DNA from: Clostridium sp. 1001271st1 H5
GTDB taxonomy: Bacteria; Bacillota; Clostridia; Lachnospirales; Lachnospiraceae
DNA length: 64,000 nucleotides
Assembly: GCF_005845215.1 (NCBI RefSeq)
Contig: NZ_SPHO01000006.1
Location: 186,001 to 250,000 of the forward strand
Direction: 5' to 3'
Position numbers and translations under genes: made by a program. Numbering within the stretch: position 1 is the stretch's first letter; each line of letters begins with the position of its first letter. Under the pieces are notes generated by a model. The model was not told the DNA's origin and searched no databases. It saw nothing but the letters and a program-made list of their open reading frames with translations. This document shows positions 24,778 through 32,610 of the stretch, piece by piece.

Positions 24778-26541
24778 TCAGATCAAGCTTTCCCTTGGGA
24801 TGACCTTAAACTTTCTGACTTTCTTGGCCAGGGTCCGGCACCCCTCCAGGGCGTCTGGGCCGTCATCATGGGCTCCCATTGGGAACTGTACCAGCTGCTC
24901 CAGCAGGCGCTTATGGCGGCGGTTAAACTTAATGTATTTGTTCTTGATATCCGGCTGCATGGTCTGGATGCGCAGCGTTTTGTCCGCCGTCTGTGGGACT
25001 TCCTCCACAGGCAGGTACAGCCCCGCTCTGGCGCTGGCTTTTACCAGCTCCTCCTTTAAGAACCATTGGAACTGCACCGTCTCACAACCGAATTTCTTAT
25101 ATCCCCTGCCATAATCTCGTCTAAGCCGCCGCTCCTTTTCCAAGATATCTGAAATGATGCGGTCCGGATGGCGGCGCTCAATATCGGCATCAAACACATA
25201 CATATATCCCGTTCCCTTATGCTTAGCCAGGGTAATGATAGCCGAAAAGTCGCTGTGCTTAGTCTTTCCAAGGGATGGGTCCACAAAGCCGTAAAACACA
25301 AAGCTGCGGTCTTTAAAGTCCGCCTCGGCTTCGTTGTAGTAATCCAGCCATTCCTCCTGGAACAGGCAGTCATCCGGATTGATGGGCTCGTTCTGTTCCT
25401 CACTATTAAAGGATGCCTCACCCTCATCAATCCGCATCTTCATCAGGTCATAATAGGACAGCTTCTCCTCCCACAGGACCTCCGTCCCTTTGAGCATCTC
25501 TGCCTTATGGGCTTCAAAGAATGCCTTTGCGTCCTCCTCATGGGAATCATTGGAAAGGTCCGTGTAGATGTCCTCCCATTCCTTCCAGAGGTCATCTGCC
25601 TGGGAGAAAGAGAGCACTGCCTTGTATTTGATGGATTTATACCCCGTATTGGTCAGGGTATGGGCCAGCAGGCTGTCATAGTGCAGCAGGGTCCCGATAT
25701 ACACGATATCCGTATAACTGTCGCCTGCCTTGGAAACGGCCTTGTTAAACCAGTTTGACAGCTTGGAACGCTGCTCCGCGGTCCGGACGTTCTCATCATT
25801 CTCGATATCATCCAACACCAGCAGGTCCGGCCTCCAGTTTCGATGCTTCCTGCCTCGTATCTTCTTGCCTGACCCGATGGCCTCCACCTTGATGTTGGTG
25901 GTAGTCAATATTACATTGTTACGCCATACCTTTCCCTGCAGATTCCCGAAGTCCTCCCGTATCAGGCCGTTTTCCTCAAACTCCACACGGATGTTCTCCA
26001 GGAATCCTTCGGCCTGGTCCGAACTGTCAGAGAGGATGATGGGATAATGCTTGTACTGATACAGGATGGCGTGCATGCTGCCCTTGAAGGTCAGCGTGGT
26101 GCTCTTCGCATGGCCTCGGGGGGCTGCCACGGCCCGGCGGCATCCGGGCAGGCGGTCAATCTCCCTGGCTACCTTCGGTGTGATGGGGAAGCGGCCCTTT
26201 AACACACCATCCTGCCAGATGGCGTCCAGGTCCCGGTGGAAGCCAGGGGAGGGCTTGGAAAAGTAGTGGGGGAAGTAAGCGCGGCCAAAAAACTCCATGT
26301 CAATGGCTCCCAGCTTCCTGCGAATCCCCTCAGGTCCGGTAAGTGGCAGGCCGGAATCATACTCCTTTAAAAGCTGCCTGCGTTCCGGCTCCTCACCCTT
26401 CCTTAAAAAAACGTTCAAAAGTTCATCCAGGTCGTTTAAAACGTTGTCCTCTTCCTCATAAAAAGCCCGGCTTTCCGCCTCCGCCAGTGCCCCCATCAAG
26501 GTGTCAATGCTTTTCTGCTTTCCTTTCCTCATGGCTTCCAC
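24778..26541 (-). CDS. Terminase large subunit
   Basis: 587 residues. ATPase motor: Walker A-like AAPRGHAKST (about residues 137-146), Walker B DLLVLDDIEND (about 240-250), coupling motif near YIGTLLHYDS. Nuclease domain: FVDPSLGKTKHSDFSAI (about 420) and GAHDDGPDALEG (about 562) with the acidic metal ligands. It packages phage DNA; in Mu-like phages this happens by headful from integrated copies. Confidence 0.9.
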   Translation of the reverse strand: MEAMRKGKQKSIDTLMGALAEAESRAFYEEEDNVLNDLDELLNVFLRKGEEPERRQLLKEYDSGLPLTGPEGIRRKLGAIDMEFFGRAYFPHYFSKPSPGFHRDLDAIWQDGVLKGRFPITPKVAREIDRLPGCRRAVAAPRGHAKSTTLTFKGSMHAILYQYKHYPIILSDSSDQAEGFLENIRVEFEENGLIREDFGNLQGKVWRNNVILTTTNIKVEAIGSGKKIRGRKHRNWRPDLLVLDDIENDENVRTAEQRSKLSNWFNKAVSKAGDSYTDIVYIGTLLHYDSLLAHTLTNTGYKSIKYKAVLSFSQADDLWKEWEDIYTDLSNDSHEEDAKAFFEAHKAEMLKGTEVLWEEKLSYYDLMKMRIDEGEASFNSEEQNEPINPDDCLFQEEWLDYYNEAEADFKDRSFVFYGFVDPSLGKTKHSDFSAIITLAKHKGTGYMYVFDADIERRHPDRIISDILEKERRLRRDYGRGYKKFGCETVQFQWFLKEELVKASARAGLYLPVEEVPQTADKTLRIQTMQPDIKNKYIKFNRRHKRLLEQLVQFPMGAHDDGPDALEGCRTLAKKVRKFKVIPRESLI

Positions 26542-26678
26542 CTCCTCCCTGCCGTTCCCGGCTTCATATACGGCCCGTATTTGGAATTTCCCGTCTATTG
26601 GGGCGTTTCCCCGCTGGGAATCTTTTGAACGCTTTTAAACGGGTCCTGATACGATTTAAACGGGGTCTTGTCCCAATC

Positions 26679-26759
26679 AAAAACGGAACCCCGCCTGGAG
26701 TTCCCGGAAGGACTGGCTTCGCCATCCCGACCGGGCTTTTCCCGCTTGGTTCCGTTTCC
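26679..26759 (-). ncRNA. Structured RNA element between the NusG-like gene and terminase
   Basis: On the minus strand GGAAACGGAACC (26759..26748) pairs over all 12 positions (two G-U) with GGTTCCGTTTTT (26690..26679). Enclosed are hairpins CGGG-AAAAG-CCCG and GGATGGC-GAA-GCCAGTCC. The closing arm ends in five T. It follows the NusG-like gene by about 70 bases in a 285-bp stretch with no convincing gene. Candidate cis element for that protein or a large terminator. Confidence 0.5.
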
Positions 26760-26826
26760 TTATGTCCGCGCGCTTCCTGCACCGGGACGAATCAACCGTC
26801 TGCATTCTTCGCGTTTCCTGTCTGTC

Positions 26827-27309
26827 CTATACTTCCTCTGGCAGCCGGATGCCCAGCTGCACCTCTTTCTTCTCACCACAGATAGATAGCTCAATGGTAG
26901 CCCTGAGGCTCCGCTTATCCATCCGTATGATACGGCTCTTAAAGTTCTGCAGGATGCCTGTTTCAATCTCCAGGCCCCCCTCTGTCTCCCGCACCAGTGT
27001 GGGCTCCAGAGGTATTCCTCCCTGTCCGGCCAACAGCCGGATCCATTCTGCTTCCAGGTAGGTCAGGGTACCGGACAGCAGCTTTACGATTCCTGGGACA
27101 GCCTTCAGCCGGTAATAATTTCCGGCATTGTAATCCATCTGGAGGAACACATAACCGGGGAACAGTACATACTCCTTTGTTCCCCAGGCTCCTCCGCTTC
27201 GGACCGGACGGTTCTCCACCGGTGCCAGCGTCTGGAACCCCATGTCCGTCAGTTTCGCGGCAATGTCTCTTTCTTCACCGGTTCTCACCTGGACCACATA
27301 CCACAGCAT
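26827..27309 (-). CDS. NusG/LoaP-like transcription antiterminator
   Basis: 160 residues. MLWYVVQVRTGEERDIAAKL and EYVLFPGYVFLQMDYNAG form the NusG N-terminal domain that binds RNA polymerase; the last 60 residues look like a short KOW domain. NusG paralogues of the LoaP class in Clostridia act on particular long operons. Here the gene lies inside the phage late operon just before the structured 26679..26759 element and 20 kb of head and tail genes, so it may allow read-through. Role inferred from context. Confidence 0.75.
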   Translation of the reverse strand: MLWYVVQVRTGEERDIAAKLTDMGFQTLAPVENRPVRSGGAWGTKEYVLFPGYVFLQMDYNAGNYYRLKAVPGIVKLLSGTLTYLEAEWIRLLAGQGGIPLEPTLVRETEGGLEIETGILQNFKSRIIRMDKRSLRATIELSICGEKKEVQLGIRLPEEV

Positions 27310-27311
27310 GG

Positions 27312-27872
27312 CTATCCCTCCATCCCTTCCTGCTTCTTTTTGTTCAGATAGGCGCTGACTTGCCGGTACAGCTCCGGCTGTTCCTTGGCCATGGCCTCGA
27401 ATACCAGTCCCTTAACCGCTTCCAGTCCGGCCTCATAATTCTCCCGTGTCTGGACTTCAATACGCTTCTTGTAGGCCGCTGCGCGGATAAGGCCGTTAGT
27501 CTCCTTAATCAGCTTATCCACCGGCACTTCCTTCATCTGCTCCTCGTCCACGTTCGTCAGGGCATTCATCACATGATGGCTGGCCAGACGGATAAGCGCC
27601 TCCGATGTGTCCAGATCCGGGTAGCGATTCATTTCATCCATCAGCATTGAAAAGTTACTCTGAGCCACGTTAATCATTTCCACCGTGGCCAGGTACTTCT
27701 TGGCATAGGTGCAAATGGCCATTTGGCTCATTTCCTCACCGTTTTCCTTCAGGTATGCCACAATCTCCTTGTAAGTGCTTCCGGTCAGCAGCATCTGCTC
27801 CACTGTATCCTTTAGCTCCGGAGGAAGCCGGTCTACCTTTCCAATGCTGCGACGCCGGTTCTCGCCGCTCAT
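27312..27872 (-). CDS. Mu Gp27/DUF3486-like protein, probable terminase small subunit
   Basis: 186 residues from ATG 27872, which overlaps the preceding stop as ATGA. RRRSIGKVDRLPPELKDTVE followed by a helix-turn-helix-like MLLTGSTYKEIVAYLKENGE is the signature of DUF3486. These proteins select DNA for packaging. In Mu the order gp27-gp28 (terminase large) is the same, though here the NusG-like gene is inserted between. Confidence 0.8.
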   Translation of the reverse strand: MSGENRRRSIGKVDRLPPELKDTVEQMLLTGSTYKEIVAYLKENGEEMSQMAICTYAKKYLATVEMINVAQSNFSMLMDEMNRYPDLDTSEALIRLASHHVMNALTNVDEEQMKEVPVDKLIKETNGLIRAAAYKKRIEVQTRENYEAGLEAVKGLVFEAMAKEQPELYRQVSAYLNKKKQEGMEG

Positions 27873-28207
27873 ACCTTCACACATTCGTCAGTCAGACTTC
27901 CCTGCATCAGCCGGATGCCCTTTTCCGACGCCCTTGCTTCCAATTCGTCATAATTGTAGTCGGCCAGATCCGCGCCAGAAATGCGGCCTTCAATGGTACG
28001 CGTTTCGATGTATCCGGCCAACTTCAGGAAATGGATGCTGTCCAGAAATTCCGGCTTTTCCACGCCCCAGTTTTTCACTCCGACCCGGACCTGCTCCAAT
28101 GGGCTGAAGCCGCTCCGGTTCAGCAGGTTGATACAGGTAAGGACCGATCCGTTATTTGCCGGGAACGCATCCGCTCTGATCCGTTTCATCATTTCGTCTC
28201 TGTTCAT
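27869..28207 (-). CDS. Mu-like small late protein, unknown function
   Basis: 112 residues (MNRDEMMKRIRADAFPANNG at the start, LKLAGYIETRTIEGRISGAD in the middle), helical with a winged-helix-like C-terminal half. ATG at 28207 has AAAGGG at good distance; a GTG at 28216 is also possible. Position corresponds to Mu gp26-type genes. Not recognised by sequence. Confidence 0.55.
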   Translation of the reverse strand: MNRDEMMKRIRADAFPANNGSVLTCINLLNRSGFSPLEQVRVGVKNWGVEKPEFLDSIHFLKLAGYIETRTIEGRISGADLADYNYDELEARASEKGIRLMQGSLTDECVKV

Positions 28208-28212
28208 ATCAC

Positions 28213-28578
28213 TCACCCTTTCTTTGCTGCTTCTATCATCATTTCCATCATCCGGTCCAGTTTCCGGTCCATCTTGCTGATTTCACGGATAAAGTCATCT
28301 TTGGTCAGGTAGTTCTCACGAATTTCTTTAATGTCCTTCCGGCATTCATCAAAGTCCTTCTGGTGGGTATCCCTGGGTGTATAATCCTCACGGATTTTCC
28401 GGATATCGTCCTTAAGTTCTTTCGTCTGCTCCTTCAAATCCTCTTTACTGGCAGATTGTTCGCGGCCCTCCCGAATCTCCGTGTCGTGCCGATCTACCTG
28501 GGACATGGTCCGTTTCAAAAAATATGAGACAACCCCGATTCCCAGGGTGATTACTGTCGTTATGACCCATTCTTTCAT
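28213..28578 (-). CDS. Membrane-anchored coiled-coil phage protein
   Basis: 121 residues from ATG 28578 (GAGG upstream). One transmembrane segment (WVITTVITLGIGVVSYFL) followed by a long charged coiled coil (ASKEDLKEQTKELKDDIRKI and onwards). Similar layouts occur in Mu gp25 and in XhlA/BhlA lysis helpers. First gene of the late operon, after a strong terminator. Confidence 0.6.
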   Translation of the reverse strand: MKEWVITTVITLGIGVVSYFLKRTMSQVDRHDTEIREGREQSASKEDLKEQTKELKDDIRKIREDYTPRDTHQKDFDECRKDIKEIRENYLTKDDFIREISKMDRKLDRMMEMMIEAAKKG

Positions 28579-28593
28579 CGCTAACCTCATAAT

Positions 28594-28628
28594 TCAAAAA
28601 AATACACCTGCAAACTAGTGCAAGTGTA
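28594..28628 (-). terminator. Strong intrinsic terminator separating middle and late genes
   Basis: Minus strand TACACTTGCA-CTAGTT-TGCAGGTGTA (one mismatch) followed by seven T. It lies between mor and the first late gene, so late transcription needs its own promoter or antitermination. Confidence 0.85.
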
Positions 28629-28669
28629 TCTCATCATGAGGCAATATTCAAAAAAAGTACTTAAAAAAT

Positions 28670-28993
28670 TTAGTACAAAATTCCTTTTAAGGATATCTGG
28701 CCATCCATCGGCTTTGCCCGTATCTCGCGGGCTTTCTCTATGACTATATTCCGAATCCAGGTTTCTGTCAATCCATATTTCAAGGCAAGCTCACGGTAGT
28801 TCTTTCCGTCAAACTCCTCCCGTATAAGTTCGTCCCTCACCGGTTTCTCCAGGCTCTCTATCTTGGGGATATAAATGGGGGTACCGTTATAGTTCCTCAC
28901 CAGGGCCCGGAAAGCCTCTATACCGATGAGTCCGGCAAGGGTACGCTGCTCCTCATCCAGGTCCTCCATCTGTACCCTATCCAACAGGTCCAT
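28670..28993 (-). CDS. Mor-type transcription activator
   Basis: 107 residues. DEEQRTLAGLIGIEAFRALV, then GTPIYIPKIESLEKPVRDEL, then a C-terminal helix-turn-helix (YRELALKYGLTETWIRNIVI) are the three parts of the Mor/C family. Mor activates middle transcription in Mu and C the late genes. Only one such protein is encoded, so it may do both. Last gene before the terminator. Confidence 0.9.
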   Translation of the reverse strand: MDLLDRVQMEDLDEEQRTLAGLIGIEAFRALVRNYNGTPIYIPKIESLEKPVRDELIREEFDGKNYRELALKYGLTETWIRNIVIEKAREIRAKPMDGQISLKGILY

Positions 28994-29471
28994 CCTTACA
29001 CCCCCTTCCGGCGCTCTTTACATACCCCTTTAATACTTCAATCAGCTTGTTTCCTGAGTCAAAGTCAATCCAGGCAAAGGGTGTCCTGGCAATTGCGTCC
29101 GTCCCCAGTTCCTTTTTGATGATGGCGCACAGACGATCTCCCAGTGATACACTCCCAGGCTTTTTATCGTACTTGGCCAGCTCATACATCAAGGCCCATA
29201 TCTTCTTCTGCTGGCCGCTTGTTACCCCGCCAGGCCTCGATGGATGCTCCCGTTCTCGCCGGGGCCTTGGAGGGGCCTGCCCGCCCTGCAGCTGCGTAAG
29301 CCTGGCAATTACAGATTCCGCTTCCCGATAGCTCAGGGCCTTCACGGACTCTTTCCCGGTTATGGTGGCCACCAGCGCATGCAGCTCGTCCTCATGGTCA
29401 TGGCCCACAAGGCTTAATTGATGTCCAATAGCATAAATCCGCTTCATCTGGTATGGGTCAATGCTTCTCAT
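28977..29471 (-). CDS. GemA/Gp16-like regulatory protein (DUF1018)
   Basis: 164 residues from ATG 29471 (GGAGGGGAG upstream; an ATG at 29516 has a poorer site). YQMKRIYAIGHQLSLVGHDH and LHALVATITGKESVKALSYR, then GVTSGQQKKIWALMYELAKY, are the DUF1018 pattern. GemA of Mu alters host gene expression and DNA supercoiling. The gene overlaps mor. Confidence 0.85.
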   Translation of the reverse strand: MRSIDPYQMKRIYAIGHQLSLVGHDHEDELHALVATITGKESVKALSYREAESVIARLTQLQGGQAPPRPRREREHPSRPGGVTSGQQKKIWALMYELAKYDKKPGSVSLGDRLCAIIKKELGTDAIARTPFAWIDFDSGNKLIEVLKGYVKSAGRGCKDGPVG

Positions 29472-29519
29472 GGCTTTATCTCTCCCCTCCTCTATGGCCT
29501 CCTGGCCTGCTGACATTTC

Positions 29520-30176
29520 CTAACTTTTTTCTTCCGCTCCTACCGTCACCTTGAGGCTCTCATCCACAATCACGGCCGCGTTGATGATATCAACCGCTTC
29601 CTGGGGTGTCCCGCTCCATTCGGCTGCCTTCAGCACCTGGAGCATCCACTCCCAGTTGACCACCTCTGACACCAGATAGGCCCAGTCGCTGGCTTCCTTT
29701 GCGTCCATCCCGGCTGACTTCATCAGGCTTTCCGTGTCCTTCTCATACTTTCCTTTCAGCTTCTTACGCAGCGTCCGCTGCAGCTTCTCATCCTTCGTGA
29801 TGGCCTGGATGGTATCATCCAGTGTCCCTTCCGTATAGGCGCCAAGATAGGCGATGGTGAACAGGCGCTTGGCCGGAGCTGCAAGGGAATAGCTGGTCTT
29901 TTCCGTTACAAAGTCCGGGTAAACGGTATTTAAAAGCCGTTTGACCATCGCCATGGAAACTGGCTTGACCGTTTCACTGTTTCCCACCACCACCCGGGCA
30001 TTACTGCTGCCCCAGTATTCCACGGTCTTTTTCTTGGTGTCCTTTAAGTCATTGACAGCCAGGTTCTCAAACCACGCCTTGATTTCCTCCATCTCCGCCT
30101 GGACCCGTTCCTTCTGGGCCGTCAGCTCCACCAGACGGTCCGCCTTGGCTTTGATTTCCATTGTTTTCTCCGTCAC
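29520..30176 (-). CDS. DUF3164-like early phage protein
   Basis: 218 residues with a GTG start at 30176 that overlaps the preceding stop (GTGA) behind GGAGGTG. Coiled coil at the start (VELTAQKERVQAEMEEIKAW), then ARVVVGNSETVKPVSMAMVK. The family lies in the early/middle region of Mu-like phages (next to host-nuclease inhibitor genes); its role is not known. The upstream extension to 30230 is not needed. Confidence 0.65.
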   Translation of the reverse strand: MTEKTMEIKAKADRLVELTAQKERVQAEMEEIKAWFENLAVNDLKDTKKKTVEYWGSSNARVVVGNSETVKPVSMAMVKRLLNTVYPDFVTEKTSYSLAAPAKRLFTIAYLGAYTEGTLDDTIQAITKDEKLQRTLRKKLKGKYEKDTESLMKSAGMDAKEASDWAYLVSEVVNWEWMLQVLKAAEWSGTPQEAVDIINAAVIVDESLKVTVGAEEKS

Positions 30177-30412
30177 TGGAACACCTCCGCAATCTTTCCG
30201 GCACAGGTCCGGCAGACTTCCATCCCGCATACGGCAGCCACATCCTCCACTGTCCCGCAGAACCGGCAGGCTGGGACATGCTTCACGATATGGATTCCGG
30301 CAGCATCGGCTGTCACATCCACTGGGACCCCCGGAAGGATTCCTGTTTCCTGGCGGAGTATACGTGGAATAGTGATACCGCCGCCTTTGGTAACTTTTTT
30401 ACTCATCTGCAT
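30173..30412 (-). CDS. AbrB/SpoVT-like DNA-binding protein with zinc ribbon
   Basis: 79 residues from ATG 30412 (GGAG upstream). Start KKVTKGGGITIPRILRQETG is a swapped-hairpin AbrB-type DNA-binding fold; the end has two Cys pairs (CRFCG, CRTCAG) that would bind zinc. It may regulate phage middle genes. It is the first gene after RNA-like repeat copy 1. Confidence 0.7.
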   Translation of the reverse strand: MQMSKKVTKGGGITIPRILRQETGILPGVPVDVTADAAGIHIVKHVPACRFCGTVEDVAAVCGMEVCRTCAGKIAEVFQ

Positions 30413-30427
30413 GGAATTTCTCCTTTC

Positions 30428-30507
30428 CCACTCTGCATTGATCAGGGCTTGTGACCTGCACCGGCTATAGGCCGGTGGCTGCATTAGGAAGGGGCGGATG
30501 CCCCTTA
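30428..30507 (-). ncRNA. Conserved RNA-like repeat, copy 1
   Basis: About 80 bases that recur at 32244..32316. On the minus strand: hairpin GGGGCATCCGCCCC, conserved TAATGCAGC, hairpin CACCGGC-CTATA-GCCGGTG, conserved AGGTCACAAGCCCT, then AATGCAGAGTG. The loops and linkers are identical in the two copies while stems differ in ways that keep pairing. It lies just before the AbrB-like gene. Confidence 0.6.
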
Positions 30508-30777
30508 GCGGTTCCTTTTTCCATACCGCCACTTATTACTGTATTTCTGTACCTGACAGACCAGGGTGAATACCGCTTCAATCCGCTGTTCCTGCTTCAT
30601 CTGGTCACTGTCCAGCGTATAGATAAAAAGTTTACTGCCATTATCCCTTATGTATACGGTCTCCTCCGTGTGCAGGAGCAGCATGTTGCCGGTGTATACT
30701 TCCCCATACCAGCGCAGCTTCCCGCTGCTGTCAATCACACGGGGTTCAAAGTAAAACTCATCCCTTAGTGCCTTCAT
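30505..30777 (-). CDS. Early phage protein of unknown function
   Basis: 90 residues, beta-rich (LRDEFYFEPRVIDSSGKLRW, LLLHTEETVYIRDNGSKLFI) with a basic end. Its stop codon touches repeat copy 1. Overlaps the end of the Gp49-like gene by 20 bases. Not recognised. Confidence 0.55.
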   Translation of the reverse strand: MKALRDEFYFEPRVIDSSGKLRWYGEVYTGNMLLLHTEETVYIRDNGSKLFIYTLDSDQMKQEQRIEAVFTLVCQVQKYSNKWRYGKRNR

Positions 30778-31243
30778 CCTTTCTCACCCCCATCCAGGCC
30801 GTCTGGAGCAGGAAACCAAGCAGGTTCCATATCCGGTCCCGGATCTTCTCCATGCAGGCCTCCTGGCCAATCTCCTCCGAATAGTTTCTTGGGTCCACGC
30901 AGGCACTGGATTCCACCAGCTCAAACCCATTTTTCAAGATGCACCGGACCACGGCCGTGCGCTCCCCCAGCTTCATGACCTCTACCTGGTCAATGAACGC
31001 CTCCACCATTCCGGGTCCGATGCTCACGCCGGATGGGAGCTGCGAGTTATCATCCACTTCCAGATAGGAGTGGTCAAACATCCCCTTGGGGCTCCAGCTG
31101 ACATATCCATCCGGGTACTGTATCAGGTATCCTTCATCTTCCGGGTTTTCATCCGCCGGGATTTCCCACCCACGGTATCTGTTATACGCGCCTCTTGTCA
31201 TTGGACGCGCCTGGACCAGCTTGGTTCCTATGTATTTCTTCAT
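30758..31243 (-). CDS. Gp49-like phage protein
   Basis: 161 residues from ATG 31243. Two parts: an N-terminal module (KLVQARPMTRGAYNRYRGWE and LIQYPDGYVSWSPKGMFDHS) and a C-terminal Gp49 domain (GERTAVVRCILKNGFELVES, ACVDPRNYSEEIG). Both are widespread in Clostridia phage early regions; function unknown. The longer frame to 31414 covers another small gene and is rejected. Confidence 0.75.
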   Translation of the reverse strand: MKKYIGTKLVQARPMTRGAYNRYRGWEIPADENPEDEGYLIQYPDGYVSWSPKGMFDHSYLEVDDNSQLPSGVSIGPGMVEAFIDQVEVMKLGERTAVVRCILKNGFELVESSACVDPRNYSEEIGQEACMEKIRDRIWNLLGFLLQTAWMGVRKDEGTKG

Positions 31244-31260
31244 ATGTTTTTCCTCCAATT

Positions 31261-31362
31261 TCAGACTATTTTTAAGAAATATGCAACTATATTCAACCTC
31301 AGATATATCACGGCCGCGAAAATGATCATGGCAAGTAAGCAGGAAATAACTTTTAACTTCAT
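31261..31362 (-). CDS. Tiny single-pass membrane protein
   Basis: 33 residues (MKLKVISCLLAMIIFAAVIY, then LRLNIVAYFLKIV), almost entirely hydrophobic after the first lysines. GGGAGG lies 6 bases before the ATG at 31362. Small enough to be missed by gene callers. Function unknown. Confidence 0.55.
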   Translation of the reverse strand: MKLKVISCLLAMIIFAAVIYLRLNIVAYFLKIV

Positions 31363-31394
31363 AAACGGCCTCCCTTCCTTCGCAGTATATCAGT

Positions 31395-31610
31395 TTAGCG
31401 GAATAACTGGGCAACAGCTTCTCGCCCCGATATACGCTTTCCTACCACAGTAAGTCCATCCACAGCATACCCGCCACTGTATCCTTCCAGCATGACGCAC
31501 TCTGTCCCGCAAATATCAAAATGCTGGCTTCTGACTGTAAAAACCTTCCCCTGGTTCTTTTCTGCTACAACATATTTTTCATTCATAATTACAGAATCAC
31601 CTATATTCAT
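31395..31610 (-). CDS. Small early phage protein
   Basis: 71 residues from ATG 31610 (GAGG/GTGAGAG upstream): MNIGDSVIMNEKYVVAEKNQ, beta-rich, SH3-like in appearance. The longer open frame would overlap the upstream Cys-rich gene in another frame. Function not recognised. Confidence 0.5.
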   Translation of the reverse strand: MNIGDSVIMNEKYVVAEKNQGKVFTVRSQHFDICGTECVMLEGYSGGYAVDGLTVVGKRISGREAVAQLFR

Positions 31611-31645
31611 ATAGCTCTCACTTTCCTCCGGCTCTACCGGAAATT

Positions 31646-31795
31646 CTAATATCCCAGATACCGGCCGCATGTCCCAAGGGGGCATACCGGATTCAGGTAT
31701 TTCCTTCCCACTGCGCATACACACAAGCTGATGCTCTCACCCCTGCTGTCTTCTATTACTCGCCTGTGGCGACAGGACAGGCATCGTTTTCCCAT
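31646..31795 (-). CDS. Small Cys-rich (zinc-finger-like) phage protein
   Basis: 49 residues: MGKRCLSCRHRRVIEDSRGE, then ISLCVCAVGRKYLNPVCPLG and a last Cys. Six cysteines in a CxxC...CxC...C...C layout suggest metal binding. The start has GGAG at a long distance. Overlaps nothing else on this strand in a conflicting way once the next gene is started at 31610. Confidence 0.5.
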   Translation of the reverse strand: MGKRCLSCRHRRVIEDSRGESISLCVCAVGRKYLNPVCPLGTCGRYLGY

Positions 31796-31804
31796 TTCTG
31801 TGGC

Positions 31805-32200
31805 CTATGCTCCTTTTCCATTCCCGCCTCCTTCTACTCTCGGCTTGTATGTCCGCTTCCCGTCCAGGTACTGTTCCTCCGTTTTCTGACGGCCCACCAG
31901 TTGATTCATCCGTTTAAGGATTGCTCTCGCTGGCTGTTCCCGGAAGAATTCCACTACCTGCTCATTCCGTTTCATGATGTCCTTCTGTTCCCTGCGAAGC
32001 TTCCGGCTCCTGGAGAGCTTCGTTGCCACACGGCTCCGTTCCTTGCTGGTGGCCGCAAACTCCATCTCATGCAGCAGGTCCTGCAGACGCCGGTCCTCAA
32101 GGGCTACCGCTTCACTGGCTGTCCGGTACTGCTCCTCACATTCCTTCACCCAGGCCAGGAACTCCTCCAGCCTTACGGAATGGTTCTCCTGACTCTTCAA
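31805..32200 (-). CDS. Coiled-coil early phage protein
   Basis: 131 residues with a TTG start at 32200 behind a very strong GGAGGGAGG; the in-frame ATG at 32254 lies in RNA-like repeat copy 2. Charged and helical throughout (RLEEFLAWVKECEEQYRTAS, RSRKLRREQKDIMKRNEQVV), Gly-rich end. Role unknown. Confidence 0.55.
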   Translation of the reverse strand: MKSQENHSVRLEEFLAWVKECEEQYRTASEAVALEDRRLQDLLHEMEFAATSKERSRVATKLSRSRKLRREQKDIMKRNEQVVEFFREQPARAILKRMNQLVGRQKTEEQYLDGKRTYKPRVEGGGNGKGA

Positions 32201-32243
32201 CTTAACCTCCCTCCTTTTATACTTTCTTCTTCCTTTTGTTTCC

Positions 32244-32316
32244 TCACTCTGCATTTGTCAGGGCTTGTGACCTACACCATCAGGTGGCTGCATTAAGGAG
32301 GGGCCTAGACCCCTTT
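32244..32316 (-). ncRNA. Conserved RNA-like repeat, copy 2
   Basis: Second copy of the 30428..30507 repeat: GGGGTCTAGGCCCC hairpin, TTAATGCAGC, short hairpin CACC-TGAT-GGTG, AGGTCACAAGCCCT, AATGCAGAGTG. The second stem is shorter than in copy 1 but still paired. It follows the two-TM gene and precedes the coiled-coil gene. Confidence 0.6.
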
Positions 32317-32327
32317 TTACTAATGAG

Positions 32328-32597
32328 TTATTCCCGGTGTGAAGGTATCAGGCATCCGTCCTGGCGGCCTTCTTTATATCCCTTCAGCCACACCTGATCC
32401 GCATCCAGACGCGTTCTGGTCTGAAATCCAATCATCCAGCCGCTCAGACCCGCCAGAACGATCAAACCCAGAACGCTAATGAATCCCCATATTCCAAGCT
32501 TGCCCCTCATCACTAAAACTGTTAGTACTGCCGCCATGCTGCTCCCGATCATAAGTCCTCTTACCATCATTATCACTTTTTCATTCAAACGCTTCAT
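32328..32597 (-). CDS. Two-transmembrane early phage protein
   Basis: 89 residues from ATG 32597 (GGAGGGG upstream). Two hydrophobic segments (about residues 10-30 and 36-57), then a charged tail (DQVWLKGYKEGRQDGCLIPS). Lies directly after the MuB-like gene. Possibly a superinfection-exclusion or host-takeover protein; that is a guess from topology. Confidence 0.5.
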   Translation of the reverse strand: MKRLNEKVIMMVRGLMIGSSMAAVLTVLVMRGKLGIWGFISVLGLIVLAGLSGWMIGFQTRTRLDADQVWLKGYKEGRQDGCLIPSHRE

Positions 32598-32610
32598 GCC
32601 TGTTCCCCTC

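Noticed and set aside
26564..26782. 72-codon minus-strand open frame between the NusG-like and terminase genes
   Set aside because: No good ribosome binding site, Arg/Pro-rich composition, and it overlaps the paired RNA element; another short frame covers the same DNA. Treated as non-coding.
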